In this document: in pieces, positions 11,029 to 31,204 of the stretch | Layout: every line of letters starts with the position of its first letter | Position numbering within the stretch: position 1 is the first letter of the stretch | Assembly: GCA_035048495.1 (NCBI GenBank) | Contig: CM068544.1 | Coordinates: 46,091,893 to 46,155,892, forward strand | Origin: Euptelea pleiosperma | Lineage: Eukaryota > Streptophyta > Magnoliopsida > Ranunculales > Eupteleaceae | Length of the DNA stretch: 64,000 nt | Reading direction: 5' to 3' | Program-made: the position numbers and the translations under genes | Notes under the pieces: generated by a model | What the model was told of the DNA's origin: nothing | The model's database searches: none | What the model saw: only the letters and a program-made list of their open reading frames with translations

Positions 11029-14000
11029 TTACTGACCAGTTTCATCAAAATTAACCCGTTCTCCAGTAGCAAAGATATTCCAGAAGAGAGCGCTGAGGAA
11101 ATATAGGAGGGCTGTAAGCATCAGAAATCCCCGGAATGAACCCATTAGCTCGACAAAGAAACCAGCACCAACAGTTCCTATAATAGCAGCCAATGTCCCA
11201 GCAGTATTTGACATCCCTGTCACCAAAGGCGATAACGTAGGAGTGATCAGTGCGACAGATAAGTTTATTTTAAAGTTGAAAGTGCTGAGTCATCCTTGAC
11301 TTATCTGGTTTTAAAAGATTGACATTTTTCGGCAATTTTTTAAAAATGAGCTTGGCCTTGAGGCTTAAGCCTCGACTGGTTTAACGCCTCACCCAGCCTC
11401 GACTTGATACTTGAGGCTCAAGGTGCGAGGCATAGTTAAGGTTTAAACCTCAGTTTTGCAGGCACATACACAAGCCAAGCATATAAACTTTTCTTTCCCC
11501 GAAATACCCCACCCATGCATCTTTTATGCTAAAACAACTAATGAAGATGATTAAAATCGTCATCCACTTATTTATACTAGAACATATGGGCAAAATGTTT
11601 CCATGTAACTACATTCTTTAGTAGAGAAACATAAATGCTAGTGACAAACTCCTAACAAATTGAATTTTATGTGAGAAGGATTAAGATTCCTGAGATTGAA
11701 ATCAATGGACTCTCAAATAAGTCACCAAACCAGTCATGATCGACAATATCGTTGTGTTTGCTAAAAATGGTCCTTGTTTACTTGTTGGGTTGACCAATCA
11801 AGAGACAGTACCACATGAGCAGTATACATTACTGAATTGAAATTCAAAAAATATAAAATATGATACGGGAACGAGTAATAAAGGCCTTCAAGAGATATAT
11901 GAACATGTGTAAAACAAATCATTGGTTTGCAAATATCTCGTTCTTTAGATATGTGAACATGCGTAAAACAAATATACTTTTCAAAAGGGAATCTCAGCTA
12001 GCTAACCATCTGGTGGGACAGAAGAACAGCCTACCAGTGGCATTCCCATACATGCGGCATGTATGCAAGGTTTTGATAACCACTTTTTTAGGTGCGCAAA
12101 AAAGAAAATGGTATATTCAATGGTTAGGATCATACAATCATCCTGATTTTGGGCCTAAAAAATCTCCCAGGTGGGACCCACTGAATGATGAATACCAATT
12201 CCCTTGCTCTCTCGCACCAAATGCAACTCTATGCTGTTGCCAGAACGTCTTTGACGTCTATCTGATGGGTAAGGCTATCAATGGACCGGATCAACTCGAA
12301 GGCCCGATCTGACAAGATCGAATCGGTAATCCAGTAATCTATTGGATCAGTTCCAGATCAACCCTAAGATAAAAAATATTTATATATTAGTAACAAAATA
12401 TATTCTATAAATGAAATGAGTCGAGAAAAAATGTTTTCCCATTTCACTGTAGGTTTTGTTTTCTCTATATCAAATTTAATAGATTTATCTGATCAACTCA
12501 ATGTCCGGTTGCCCCAATCCAGTCCAACATCCCTCATATCAGGCACGGATTCCATCCATGGAAACCTTAATGGGTCTTGAATGGGTCTGGATCAAGTGGG
12601 CATACTATTGGATCAGGTCTGGACCGACCCTGACGTGATTCAATTCAAAACCATTCCATTGATACGCCTACTAAAGGGCATCTTAGATTTTTCTCTTTTT
12701 AAAAAGTTTCCATGTTGAACGGATGTCAGCACACACGTACACAGTTATAAAAAAGGCCATAATCTATTTTCATTCATTTTATGGTATTAGTCAACATATA
12801 TATTACTCATATAGTCCAAAATACTATCTGTTTATCAAGCTATGTTACATGAGCTAGTGTTTATATAGCAAAGTAACTTTCAACGTTATCATACATTTGT
12901 AGAAACCAGTTACCCATTCAAGACCCACTGTGAGTCTATGACTGACACCCCGTGCATGTTTTTAGCAAAAATAAAAATTTCCAAGTACTAGACTCCAATC
13001 AATCACATTTAAGATATGCAATAGCATGTAGTGAAATAGATGCTCAATATTACCATGTAGAACACCAGCATACTTTGGATCAATCTCCTGATCACATGGA
13101 AAGACAAGCAGAAGATTAGAAAAATGAAAAGGCTATAATAGCTTCTTGCGTTAACTGATATTTGAAATGAAACAAACCTGAAAATTCACAAGGAAACCAG
13201 AGTGGCTGAAAGATTTCAAGCCAACAGCTACAGTAAGCCAAGCAGATGCAATAGATGGACTTTTTGCTGTAGTTAGACAAAGAAGAGCAATTCCTGGACC
13301 AATAAACCCAATCGACTGCAGAAAGGGGACATATTATATGATTACTCCTTATGTTAGTGAGTTCAAAAATCACATGAATGAGTAAAATGAGAATTCACAA
13401 TTAGAAGAGTGAGACGGGCAGAAAGTTATCCACAATCAAAGTTTCTATTCTCTATCAAGGAATTTTTTATTTTTTTCCTTTTTCCTTTTATTTTTGGTGT
13501 CTCTATGTACTGCTTGAATTTGTGTAATTTTCCTTATTGGTCCTTTAGTAAACATATTTTATAGGAATCGACCATCACATTTGCTTGATGCATTTATAGT
13601 ATTTCTATCCGGTTTTCTGAAATTAGCAGTTTTTCAAGAGGCAAACCCGACTAAATTTTGAAGCACACCGATTCCCCTGATATTCTATATTTGTTGTTGT
13701 TAAGTGGTTTTAGGCTTTTAGCTCCACGTTAGTTAGATTTATGATCTGTGACTCCTTTACGTAGAAGACTCTAAACTGCATCACTAATTGCTTGTAATGT
13801 GATTGTGTGAAAACAATTCTGTAATTAATAAAGGTCACAAAGAGATGAACTTCATTTAGTAATTTCTCCATCTTATTAGTAGATAACAAAGAAATTCGAA
13901 ACTTAACTTTTATCATTGAAAACAATGATTGCAGAACTGTTTTGATGATTAGTTAATGGACTGTTGTCTATCAAAACACCAATTGGACAAAAAAAAGGCA

Positions 14001-16641
14001 AATGACTATGATGTAGCCTTTTTCTTTAGAGATAAAAGTTATGAGATCAGCATATTCTTCTTGGGGCATACCTGCATGATTTTGCGAGTAAATGTAACAG
14101 TTGAACCATTCTGAATCAACATGTCCGACCAAACACCAGCAAAATATCCTAGAACTGCCATCATTAACCACGGAACTGCACTGAACCATGCTGCTTGTCT
14201 GAGGTCAACCCGATAAATCTGTTCCAGAACGGTAACATTGATAAACAATTCTGTTTAAAACCATGTATCTAAGTACGCAATTCCATATCCCGTCATAGTT
14301 TAGTGATGAATTTAAGCCTTACTGTGTTGAAGTAAATGGGCATCCATGAAAGAATAACGAAAAATCCCTGCAGATGAAATAAAAGTGAGTTATTAATCTA
14401 TATGTAGAAAGAAAAATTGTTCAAAAAACAAATAAATGCATAAAGAAAATAGGTACACAAACGATGGAACACTCATAAAGCCTGGGGCATATACATTACC
14501 CAGCCGTGCATAGCATTAGCAGAAATTAGGGCCCATGTGGGTGACTTTGAAAGTAAGCGTCTGAATGGAGGGATCACTCCGGTTGTTTTAGGTTTCTTCT
14601 CCATGGAGGGCAGCAAGAACTTCTGCCTCTTATTCAGTATGTACTCTAACTCGTATTTCGATATTTGAGGATGTCGGTCAGGAGTACTTGAAGTCGCAGA
14701 TAGCCATACCAAAACCCAAAGAAATCCGGATAATCCAAATATTACAAAAGGTCCAAATACTCCTCCCTGTGACATGAGGATTGGAGAAAGAGAAAGTCCA
14801 ATCACACTTCCAAGGTGAAATCCACCCATTGCGATTCCAACAGCCCTGGATCGTTCTGTTTGAGGAAACCATCTAAAAGAAAAAGTCAGTTCAAACAGCT
14901 TCGGCATCTTAGTCTTGGGAAATCCTTTAACCTACAAAGAGAGAACATGCTTCGGTAGCAGAACATTTATGTAAGCAAAATCTTCAAACAAGAAGTTCAA
15001 AACAGTCGAATACCTTGCAATCATGTTGTTCATGCTAGGAAGAGCAACGCCTTCTGCGACACCAAGCAAAACTCGAGTAGCAAGTAGAGCCCATAAGGAA
15101 GTTTCTGCAGCCCAGGGAGTAAGAAAAGTAGCTAGTGACCATATAGCCACACCCCATGCCATGACTACCTTACCACCATAATAATCCACTAGAGCTCCTC
15201 CAGCTATGGGTGATATTAGGTATCCCCAGAGGAAGGATGACTGCAATTAGTAGTTGACAAAGAATCAGGGAATGATAAACAACAATGCTGTATGGACAAA
15301 ATTCCGCTGGTTAATTGTATGCACAAGTAAAGAAAAATTTTCAGACATGGCTTTGGACATCTTGTTCGACCATTTCCTGGAAGCCTGATCGACGCAGCCA
15401 AGTCGCTAGCTGTAGGAGTCGATTATCCTTCCTCATGTGTTGGGGCCTCTTTTTCCATAATTAGTTGTCCTTCCACTTTTAGAGAGGAGATATGCACATC
15501 TTCATCTATGGAGATTTCAAAATCTGGAAAAACTAGTGGGGTTTGAAAGAATGCTCATATTAGTGACATTTCCACCACATGCCGCATACCACACTTTCTA
15601 GTTTCTAGAGAAATGAATAAAAAAATGGACAAATAAATAGACATATTGTCCTAAATTACTAGTAGACCGACAAAGTAAACCTAATGCATTTTAATTCTCC
15701 TGTAACCCAAATTCGGGGTTTATACTCTCTAACCCGATATGGGCATTAAACTTACTGATCTCCTAAGATTGTAAGAATTCCAGTCTCTTAAGCACCTCTT
15801 TTTCGGTAGGCAAAAAAGTAAGTAGTTTGTGGTCAGCAGGCGAAGATGGGTTTTGAACCCATCTCTGTTGGTATCAACACTCACAGAATGAATGGTTGCA
15901 GATTGAATTCAGGAAATCAGATGAATAAGCATACCAAAAAAAAAAAGCAAATAGAGTTCGAAACGCAGTCTTCTCTATAAGCGCAATTCCGAGCCATAAT
16001 ATTTCTTTATTACTTACCAGTCAAAAGAAAATCCCTATTCTTGCAAGTTGCAACTGTGAACTTAGCTACCGTAACTAAGTACGATACCAAACAGTGAAAC
16101 CCTAATTCCATCCCATTAACCAAAGTTGTTCATGCTCAATCAATGAAAAAGAGCAAAATCGTGGTAGGAGAGAAATCGGAATTACCTGAACAACACCAGC
16201 AAAAGACCTGCTCCATCCGTTAGCCAATGACAACGGCACAATCGCCACTGACATTACAACTCGATCCGCATTACAAAGCGCCAAAGCCAGGCCGAGCATC
16301 GAAACCACCTTAACTCTCTCCGAAGTAATGAACTCAAAGAAACTCGGTGCCTGGAACTCGTTCTCGTCCGAGAACGAACCATCTGTTGAGAATGACTGAG
16401 CATCGTTTCGAGAAACCCTAGCACGTGATGAAAGAAAACGAAGACCTAATGCATCCTCTCGAAGGGAATTACTCAGAGAACTCCTTGAACGAAGTTCTTT
16501 GAAGCTTTTGCCATTCGATGACTGTAAGAAACTCGAAGAAAATCGAAAGGTCGTCGACTGGTTTTTCTGTCTGTTAGGGTTTCGGGAGCTCGCAGAAGGA
16601 GAACGAAGAATCACTCCACCCGAAGAAAGTCGATAACTCAT
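11029..16641 (-). CDS. PHT4/ANTR-type plastid anion (phosphate) transporter
   Basis: A major facilitator superfamily transporter of the plant PHT4 (ANTR, SLC17-like) group, which moves inorganic phosphate and other anions across plastid or Golgi membranes. Exons read on the minus strand: 16641-16186, 15240-15014, 14872-14500, 14367-14323, 14218-14072, 13315-13178, 13087-13054 and 11216-11029. All have GT-AG borders and consistent phase, giving 535 aa. Residues 1-100 are rich in Ser and Arg, as in a plastid transit peptide. The mature part starts near ITSERVKVVSML. Recognisable family blocks are CNADRVVMSVAIVPLS, SSFLWGYLISPIAGG, GVAEGVALPSMNNMIARWFP, FGLSGFLWVLVWLSA, ILSWMPIYFNT and GTVGAGFFVELMGS, fitting about 12 membrane segments. 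The stop follows FDETGQ. Intron 7 is 1.8 kb. The nearest Arabidopsis relatives should be plastid ANTR3/ANTR4-like proteins; the exact member is an inference. Confidence 0.93.
11346..11457. repeat. Fragment with GAGGCTTAAGCCTC palindromes
   Basis: In intron 7 of the transporter. It shares the words TTGAGGCTTAAGCCTC, GCCTCGAC and GGTTTAAACCTCA with the larger hAT-like element at 22697-23388. It is too short and decayed to show its ends. Confidence 0.45.
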
Positions 16642-16717
16642 GCTGAAGAACGACAGAGCAAAATGAGGAACCTCGGTTGGTTTTTTTTTTTTTCCTTTTT
16701 TCTAGCGAAATGGTATC

Positions 16718-16726
16718 ATATATATA
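16718..16726 (-). promoter_or_regulatory. Candidate TATA box of the transporter gene
   Basis: Read on the minus strand, TATATATAT lies about 80 bp upstream of the start codon at 16641, with GACACGTATA just before it (16725-16734). Position and sequence suit a plant core promoter. A poly-A/T tract at about 16681-16693 falls in the presumed leader. No transcript evidence is available from sequence alone. Confidence 0.45.
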
Positions 16727-16932
16727 CGTGTCACAGTGGATAAAACTCTCAATTTTAGGCGTAATATTAGACCCTTCTTTTTTGTTGAATTTTCTGAAAT
16801 GCCCTCCCACCTTTGGGGTCTATGGCGGGCCCGTAGATTGTATGGAAGTGTGAGGGTACATTTGGAATTTTTAGTAATTATTCATTTTTGTAGCTGGAAC
16901 CACTGTGGAAGGTGTAACGAATAAATCTTTGA

Positions 16933-17611
16933 CGATTAGACGTCCGTCGTCAAGTTCCCGACGGACCACAGCGTTCTGACGAAAAATCAGACTCATTGGG
17001 TCAAATAGAGTAAAACTCTTTCACAGCGTTCTGACGTATGCTTCTGTCACAATGCAAAATACAGACCACGTGGCACATTCTTAGTGGACTCTGACTGTAT
17101 GGATGTTTGGCCAGCTCCTCGGTGGACCTCTAAACCAAAAATCAGCCTGATTAGTGATTTCTAAGCTATTCGATTGAAGTTATTTTCGTGGGTTGACTTT
17201 AACGGTATGAATTAGAGCATTATTGAGCGTTATTTGGGTGCAAAGATCCAAAGATTGTAAATCACTAATCAGGCTGATTTTTGGTTTAGAGGTCCACTGA
17301 GGGACTGGCCAAACATCCATACGGTCATCGTCCGCTAAGAGTGTGCCGCGTGGCCTGTGATTTTCACTGTGACATACGCATCTGTAGAAGGTGTGATAGA
17401 AGTTTTACTAGGTCAAATAATGCTCGAATCCCACGGTTAAATATTAACCCATGAAAAAGACTCTCCAACGGTTATAAATCACTAATCAGGCTGATTTTTG
17501 GTATGTAGGTTCACCTAGGGATGAGCCGAAACATTCATACGGTCAGAAGTCTCTAAGAGTATGCCACGTTGTTCATACCGTGGTCCGTCTGGAACTTTTG
17601 ACGACGTATGG
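16933..17611. mobile_element. Family A-related host element, split by a second family A copy
   Basis: The outer arms CGTCCGTCGTCAAGTTCCCG (from about 16940) and the inverse of GTCCGTCTGGAACTTTTGAC (about 17583-17602) define an older element. Its left half is short and its right half carries the usual AATCACTAATCAGGCTGATT block. Another element sits inside it at 17008-17410. Removing that insert and one copy of the duplication rejoins the host at GGTCAAATAATGCTCGAATC. Confidence 0.65.
17008..17410. mobile_element. Family A Mutator-like MITE with perfect 9-bp duplication, nested
   Basis: The ends are GAGTAAAACTCTTTCAC and the inverse of GATAGAAGTTTTACTA. It is flanked by a perfect 9-bp repeat GGTCAAATA at 16999-17007 and 17411-17419. 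The full core is present, with a G-box at about 17069 (ACCACGTGGCAC) and a mutated right box GCCGCGTGGCC. This copy gives the clearest boundary for the GAGTAAAACT subtype. Confidence 0.85.
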
Positions 17612-17697
17612 TATTTTTCAACTAATTGCCCAAAAAAAAATCATGCCAGTTGAATTCAAGAGATCCAAGGTCAACTGTACCTTTTGCACTTGTTATC

Positions 17698-17924
17698 AAG
17701 GTTTAAAAGGGGTCGTTATAACGGGGCATTACCATTTTTTCCATTATAAACGCCGACAGGGGCAAAAACTGAAATAATAGAAAATAACTCAATTTTTTTT
17801 CTTGAAATAATAGTCATTATTTTTGTCATGATGGCCGTTATTTTATTAGCGTTAAAACGGCTCATAACATAACAGGGTATAACGGCCGTTAGTTTCGTTA
17901 TAACAGCCCTTTTTTAAATCATGG
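17698..17924. mobile_element. Family E hAT-like MITE, short copy
   Basis: It begins AAGGTTTAAAAGGGGTCG and ends CTTTTTTAAATCATGG. Flanking direct repeats are TTGTTATC (17690-17697) and TGGTTATC (17925-17932), 7 of 8 matching. The interior has GTTATAACGG and CGTTATTTT words as in the copy at 2443-2769. Confidence 0.65.
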
Positions 17925-18394
17925 TGGTTATCCCGTGGACCTCTCGTCAATGGCATCTATTAACCGTGGGGTAGTATTATTTATTGAAGTTAATGGGTTG
18001 CACTACGCAATGGAAGTACACATTTGCTCAATTAAAAGAAAATGCTTTTCTTATAATAAATCTTTTATTTTAGTGAAACTCTTAATTTTTCATTCTTTTG
18101 GTCTTGCACATTTATATATTTGACCATGATTAACCAAGTCAGAGACATTAACCTATCGCCCAATAGGAGATTGTATTTGGTTCTTTCACTTTTCACTTTT
18201 CAGTTGTCGGGCCAATGTTTCTGACTCGGTCAATGACAGTCAAAAAGTCAATGGGGCAAGACCAAAACTTAGGGTTTAACTAATATAGAAGATTTATCAA
18301 GTAGATGTTTACAAAAATAAATAAATAAATAACTAGTGACACTATGGCTAAGTTTATAGTGCCAGGGAGGTTTTTTGTGGCCAGCATTTCCATA

Positions 18395-18640
18395 GCATGG
18401 TCAGTAATTCGGAGTGTGGCCGGTATGAGAAATGTTCAGACTTCAGAGTACAATTCAGATTTGTCATTAAAAAATACATTATTAAATCCCACAAAAAAAT
18501 TTTAAAAATAGAAAAATAAAACCCAAAAAGCAAAATATTGATAATTTTTTCTTATAAAATGACTTTTCATGTTCAAAACTGAATAATATGGCAATAATTC
18601 AGAAAAGTCCGAGAATAATTCGATAATGTTCAGATATTCA
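18395..18640. repeat. Dispersed repeat J
   Basis: It shares CAATTCGGAG-like text, GTACAATTCAGATTTGTCAT and CATGTTCAAAACTGAATAAT with about 54660-54880 in the thioesterase intron. It is non-coding and AT-rich. Its class is unknown. The stretch 17935-18394 to its left shows nothing recognisable. Confidence 0.5.
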
Positions 18641-18654
18641 ATAAGACATTTTTT

Positions 18655-19803
18655 GAATACCCCCCCTCTACTCGGTCCACTGTCATTTGACCAATGTTAA
18701 CCCAAATCCTAAATCAAACGGCTGTGGTGGACGGCCAGCCAAGAGATTCCAATGGGTCACCAGCGACCAATCAACTAGAGTCTCATGGCCAGCCTGCCAC
18801 CACTCCGGTAATAATTTAATACTCAAGGTATAAAAAAAAACAGCATAAAATTGTAGTTTTAAAATTTTGAGACGTGGATTTTGGAAAGATGGGTTCCCTC
18901 AATTTTAAAATATTCCTTTATAAGATTTATCTATTTTTAGGGGGTTTTCCTTCTCAATATTTGCTTAATGGGTAATTCTATTTGCACCCCAAAAATTCCA
19001 TAAGCACCCAATTTGGGTGCTTTTGGCCGAAAATGCCCTTGACCCAAAAAAAAAACCCTAAGCACCCCACTCCACCCCACTCTTTGTCTCTCCCTCCCTC
19101 TCTCCACCTCTCACCATCATCTTTCCCTCTCCAACTCTGTCTCTCTCTCACCTTGAAACAAAACCCAAAACAAAGAAAGAAAAAAAAAATAGGAAGGAGG
19201 AGGATGACGCCGTTGCCACCGCCACTACCAGCACCCCAGGTACGTCTCTCTCTCCTTCTGCACCTCTCTCTCTTTCCCCCTCTTTTTTTTTTTTCTCTTT
19301 CTCTTTCTCTCTCTCTCCACGGCACCAATTGCCGTGGAGAGAGAGAGAGAGAGACAGACGTACCTGTGGTGGTGGCGACGGCGACGACCTCCTCCTCCTA
19401 CTTCTTCTTCTTCATTTCTTCTTATTCTTCTTCTTCTTCAACAACCAGGTGGGGTGGGGTAGGTGGTTGGGTTTTTTTTTTCTGTCTAAGGGTATTTTTG
19501 GCCCAAAAGCACCCAAATGGGGTGCTTATGGAATTTGTGGGGTTCAAATAGAACTACCCTTGCTTAATTCATCAAAAAAAAAAAATCTCAAGTTTACGAA
19601 CATGGGTTTTAATTTTTATTTTTAATCTCCTCTTTTCATGTTTGATTTGGGGTTTGGGTTTTGGCCTAAACCCAAACCCTTGTTCTAAAGTTGAAGACAA
19701 GGGCACTTTTGTCCTTTAATACAAAATTTGGTAGTCAACACTGGTCAAATGACAGTGGACTGAGTCATTGGGGGATATGTCGGCTTTTTCAAATTGTGTG
19801 TGT
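18655..19803. mobile_element. Family G MITE copy carrying a family F insertion
   Basis: It matches the family G element at 7087-7844 through GAGATTCCAATGGGTC, GCCACCACTCCGG and, after the insertion, CATGGGTTTTAATTTT, CTAAACCCAAACCCTTGTT and TGACAGTGGAC. Its terminal repeats are worn. The element at 18970-19559 lies within it. Confidence 0.7.
18970..19559. mobile_element. Family F Mutator-like MITE with perfect 9-bp duplication
   Basis: The ends are GGGTAATTCTATTTGCACCC and the inverse of GGTTCAAATAGAACTACCC. The arms continue through CATAAGCACCCAATTTGGGT and its inverse. It is flanked by a perfect 9-bp repeat TTGCTTAAT at 18961-18969 and 19560-19568. The centre is CT/GA microsatellite and CCTCCTCCT-type repeats, which create long spurious open frames on both strands. 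A truncated relative is at 52638-53023. Confidence 0.85.
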
Positions 19804-20179
19804 CCAAAAGTACCTGTCTCTGCAAAACACCCTCAATTCCCTCCAGAGATCACAAGAAACATTTACCCATTTCATACGAAAAAGATTTTCAGCAAAAAAT
19901 TATAATGTCAATAAACATTTAAAGTTCTCTGTTTACAATACCCACCTATTGTTCCATCTATGTGAAGGGTAATCATTTTTGTTTCAATAACAATCTAAAT
20001 ATACTGGATGACACAAGAACATTTCTTTATCCTCAAATCGAACAATGAGTAGACACAAATCACCTTTTCCCGAGCCTGCTTATTGGTTCGTAAGGCGGTG
20101 TAGACAAACTGCTGGGTACTGTAAATGAGCAGTAAGGAACAATTGCAGGTCATACTTCCAAATTCTCTGAATTGCTACT

Positions 20180-28697
<8,518 letters not shown>

Positions 28698-28854
28698 GGA
28701 TAAAAGAATAGAGTTCGGAAAAAAAAAAATTGTAAGCAGAGTTCGGGAAAGTTGCAGGTCACCCACGGTGGCTCAAACTCAATATTAAGAGACAGATTCG
28801 CGGTCTTTTATTTTTTATTTTTCAGTTCTTTCGAGTAAAACCCTAATCCGTTCT

Positions 28855-29246
28855 GAGTAAAACTTGCATGACCGGCAGTCAGTGACCGTGGGTCACAATA
28901 TGAGCTACGTGGCACATTTTTAGAGGATATTGACCGTTTAGATGGTGGACCAGTCCCAAGGTGGACTTACGAACCAAAAATCAACCTGATTATTGATTTC
29001 TAAGCGTTGGATTAGAGTTATTTTCATGGGTTGATTTTGACAGTGGGAATTTGAGAACTATTTGGGGTACAAGATCGAAAGGTTTGAAATCACTAATCAG
29101 ACTGATTTTTGGTTTTAGGTCTACTTAGGGCTTGGTCAAACATCCGTATGGTCTGAATTGCCTAAAAATATACCACAGTGTGACGTGGCTCATATTGTGG
29201 GCGGTCAAGGCATATATGACCGTCGGCCGTCATGCAAGTTTTACTC
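28855..29246. mobile_element. Family A Mutator-like MITE upstream of adenylosuccinate lyase
   Basis: The ends are GAGTAAAACTTGCATGAC and the inverse of GTCATGCAAGTTTTACTC. The flanks are ATCCGTTCT (28846-28854) and ATCAGTTCT (29247-29255), 8 of 9 matching. The core is intact; the left G-box is mutated to CTACGTGGC. It sits about 160 bp upstream of the lyase start codon and directly beside an AAAACCCTAA telo-box-like motif at 28837-28846, so it may form part of that promoter. Confidence 0.8.
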
Positions 29247-29405
29247 ATCAGTTCTATATTCCAGACTCGAGAGTGCAAGTTTGCTTTCCTGACCTCCTAA
29301 AATGCCACGTGGTACACTAAGTTTGAAGTCTCCCCTTTCAAAATTCCACGTGGAGACTTTCATGCCAACTGACCGATGGATGTTGAGAAAAATTTTGAAG
29401 CAGTG

Positions 29406-29472
29406 GCCAATCACATCATGCCACAAACCCATAAATGCTTTTGAAGACGGATTGTGGCGTGATGTGATTGGC
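29406..29472. repeat. Near-perfect 21-bp hairpin
   Basis: The arm GCCAATCACATCATGCCACA (29406 onward, 21 nt) pairs with TTGTGGCGTGATGTGATTGG (29452-29472), 20 of 21 positions, round a 25-nt loop. It lies between a family A MITE and the LINE. It could be a small MITE remnant or a transcribed foldback. Confidence 0.6.
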
Positions 29473-31204
29473 TGTTCTACTGTTTACAGATGATTGTCTT
29501 CTCTTCTGTCAAACAAATCTTGTGGAAGCCCGTGACATCAAAGATATCATTGATAAATTTTGTTCTCCATCCGGACAAGAAGTTAACTTTGACAAATCGG
29601 GAATTCTTTTCAGGCGATAACCTTCACAAAAAACATTAAAAGGTGCTGGCCCAAATCCTCCTAATCAAAAGCCTCAAAATCTCGGAAAAATATCTTGGAA
29701 CCCCTCTTTTCATAGGAAGGTAAAAAACAGAATCGCTTCAAAGTCGCTTTGAGCGTCTAGAAAATATGGTGAATGGGTGGTGATCTAAATTTCTCTCTCA
29801 GGCAAGAAAGACAACCCTAATCAAATATGTTGCTTCTAGCATTCCAACCTTCTTAATGTCGTCATTCCTCTTCCCCAAAGAATTGTGTAAAAAAATGGAC
29901 TCCATCATAAATTATTTCTGGTGTGGTGGAAAAAAAGAAAAAGGAACTCTGAGACTTGCTTCGTGGGAGTCTATCTGTAGACCTGTTGAAGAGGGTGGAC
30001 TAGGCATTCGAAATTTCTATAAGAGCAACCTGTTGCTTCTACTTAGGAATATTTGGCGACTCCAAGATATACAGCAATCAATTTTAGCTCGACATCTTCT
30101 CCCAAAGTACTGTAAAGGTAACTTTATCCTGATAGTCGAGCCCAAAAGTTCAGACTCGTGGATATGGAAGGGCATCTTGCAGGCAAGAAATGCTAGTATG
30201 GAATTTTGTGTTTGGTGGCCAAGAGATGGAGTTACCATCAATGTTTGGAACGACCCTTGGATTCTCGACAACCCAAGTTACAAAGTGAACTTCCAACAAT
30301 CTAATGACAGTGGAATCAAACATGTCAAAAATTTGATGAATCTGGACCGATCATGGAATCGTCATTTAATTCAATCTCTCTTCCCTCCAGCTATTAGGAC
30401 AAAGATACTCCAAATCCCTTTAAGTCGGACAAGTACAGCATATCGTCTTTACTGGGTGGGCCATCCAAAGGGTAAATTTTCGGTATGTTCAGCATACAAT
30501 CATTTGGCACAACATCAACCACCAATTTAGCCATACGGGATTCTAAAGCACATCTGAAAAAAAATCTTGAATATAAATATCCCCAAATGTTGTCAAATGT
30601 TTCTCTGGAAAGTCCTCAGAAATATCATCCCTTTCAAAGCGAATCTTCATTACCGAATCCATGAAGTTGCGGCAACTTGTCCTAGATGCAAACATCCTCA
30701 TGAAACAGCCATTCATGCCTTATTCTCGTGTCCAGATAGCGATAGGATTTGGTTTGCATCACCTCTCTCGATGAGATGGTCAGATAAATCAGATGAGGAC
30801 ATTAAAATTTGTTTGATGCAAATGATGAACAAAGACGGGATCTTCCAGGAGTTGGAGAAGGAATTTGAATATTTTTGTGTTCTCATGTGGCGGATATGGT
30901 GGCACCGTAACTCCTGGGTTCATAATGGTAAACAAGTCAAGCCCTTCACAATCCTTGACTCAATTCCATCTTTCCTCCTCAACAATGAATCATCCTCGAC
31001 AAAGAATCAGACTCCTAGGCCTACCATGTGGAGACCTCCAGACTACGGCCATTTGAAATTAAATACAGATGCAGCTTGGGCAAGTGCTGAAAAACCTGTT
31101 AGACTGGGGTTTGTTTTGAGCAATGATCAATTTGAATGTGTTTTAGCAGGTGGATGTCCGACTCGAGCCCACTCTCCCGAAGAAGCTGAAGCTCTAGCAG
31201 CAAG

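Noticed and set aside
11860..12312. 150-codon plus-strand open frame
   Set aside because: It lies in intron 7 of the transporter on the opposite strand, contains internally repeated text (MNMCKTN/VNMRKTN) and has no domain that I recognise.
15795..15870. tRNA-like text with GGTTTTGAACCC
   Set aside because: It could be read as a box B, but no box A, tail or target duplication was found.
18982..19551. Open frames of about 190 and 116 codons on both strands
   Set aside because: They arise from CT/GA and trinucleotide microsatellite inside the family F MITE; Pro/Ser/Leu low-complexity text and mirror frames show no protein domain.
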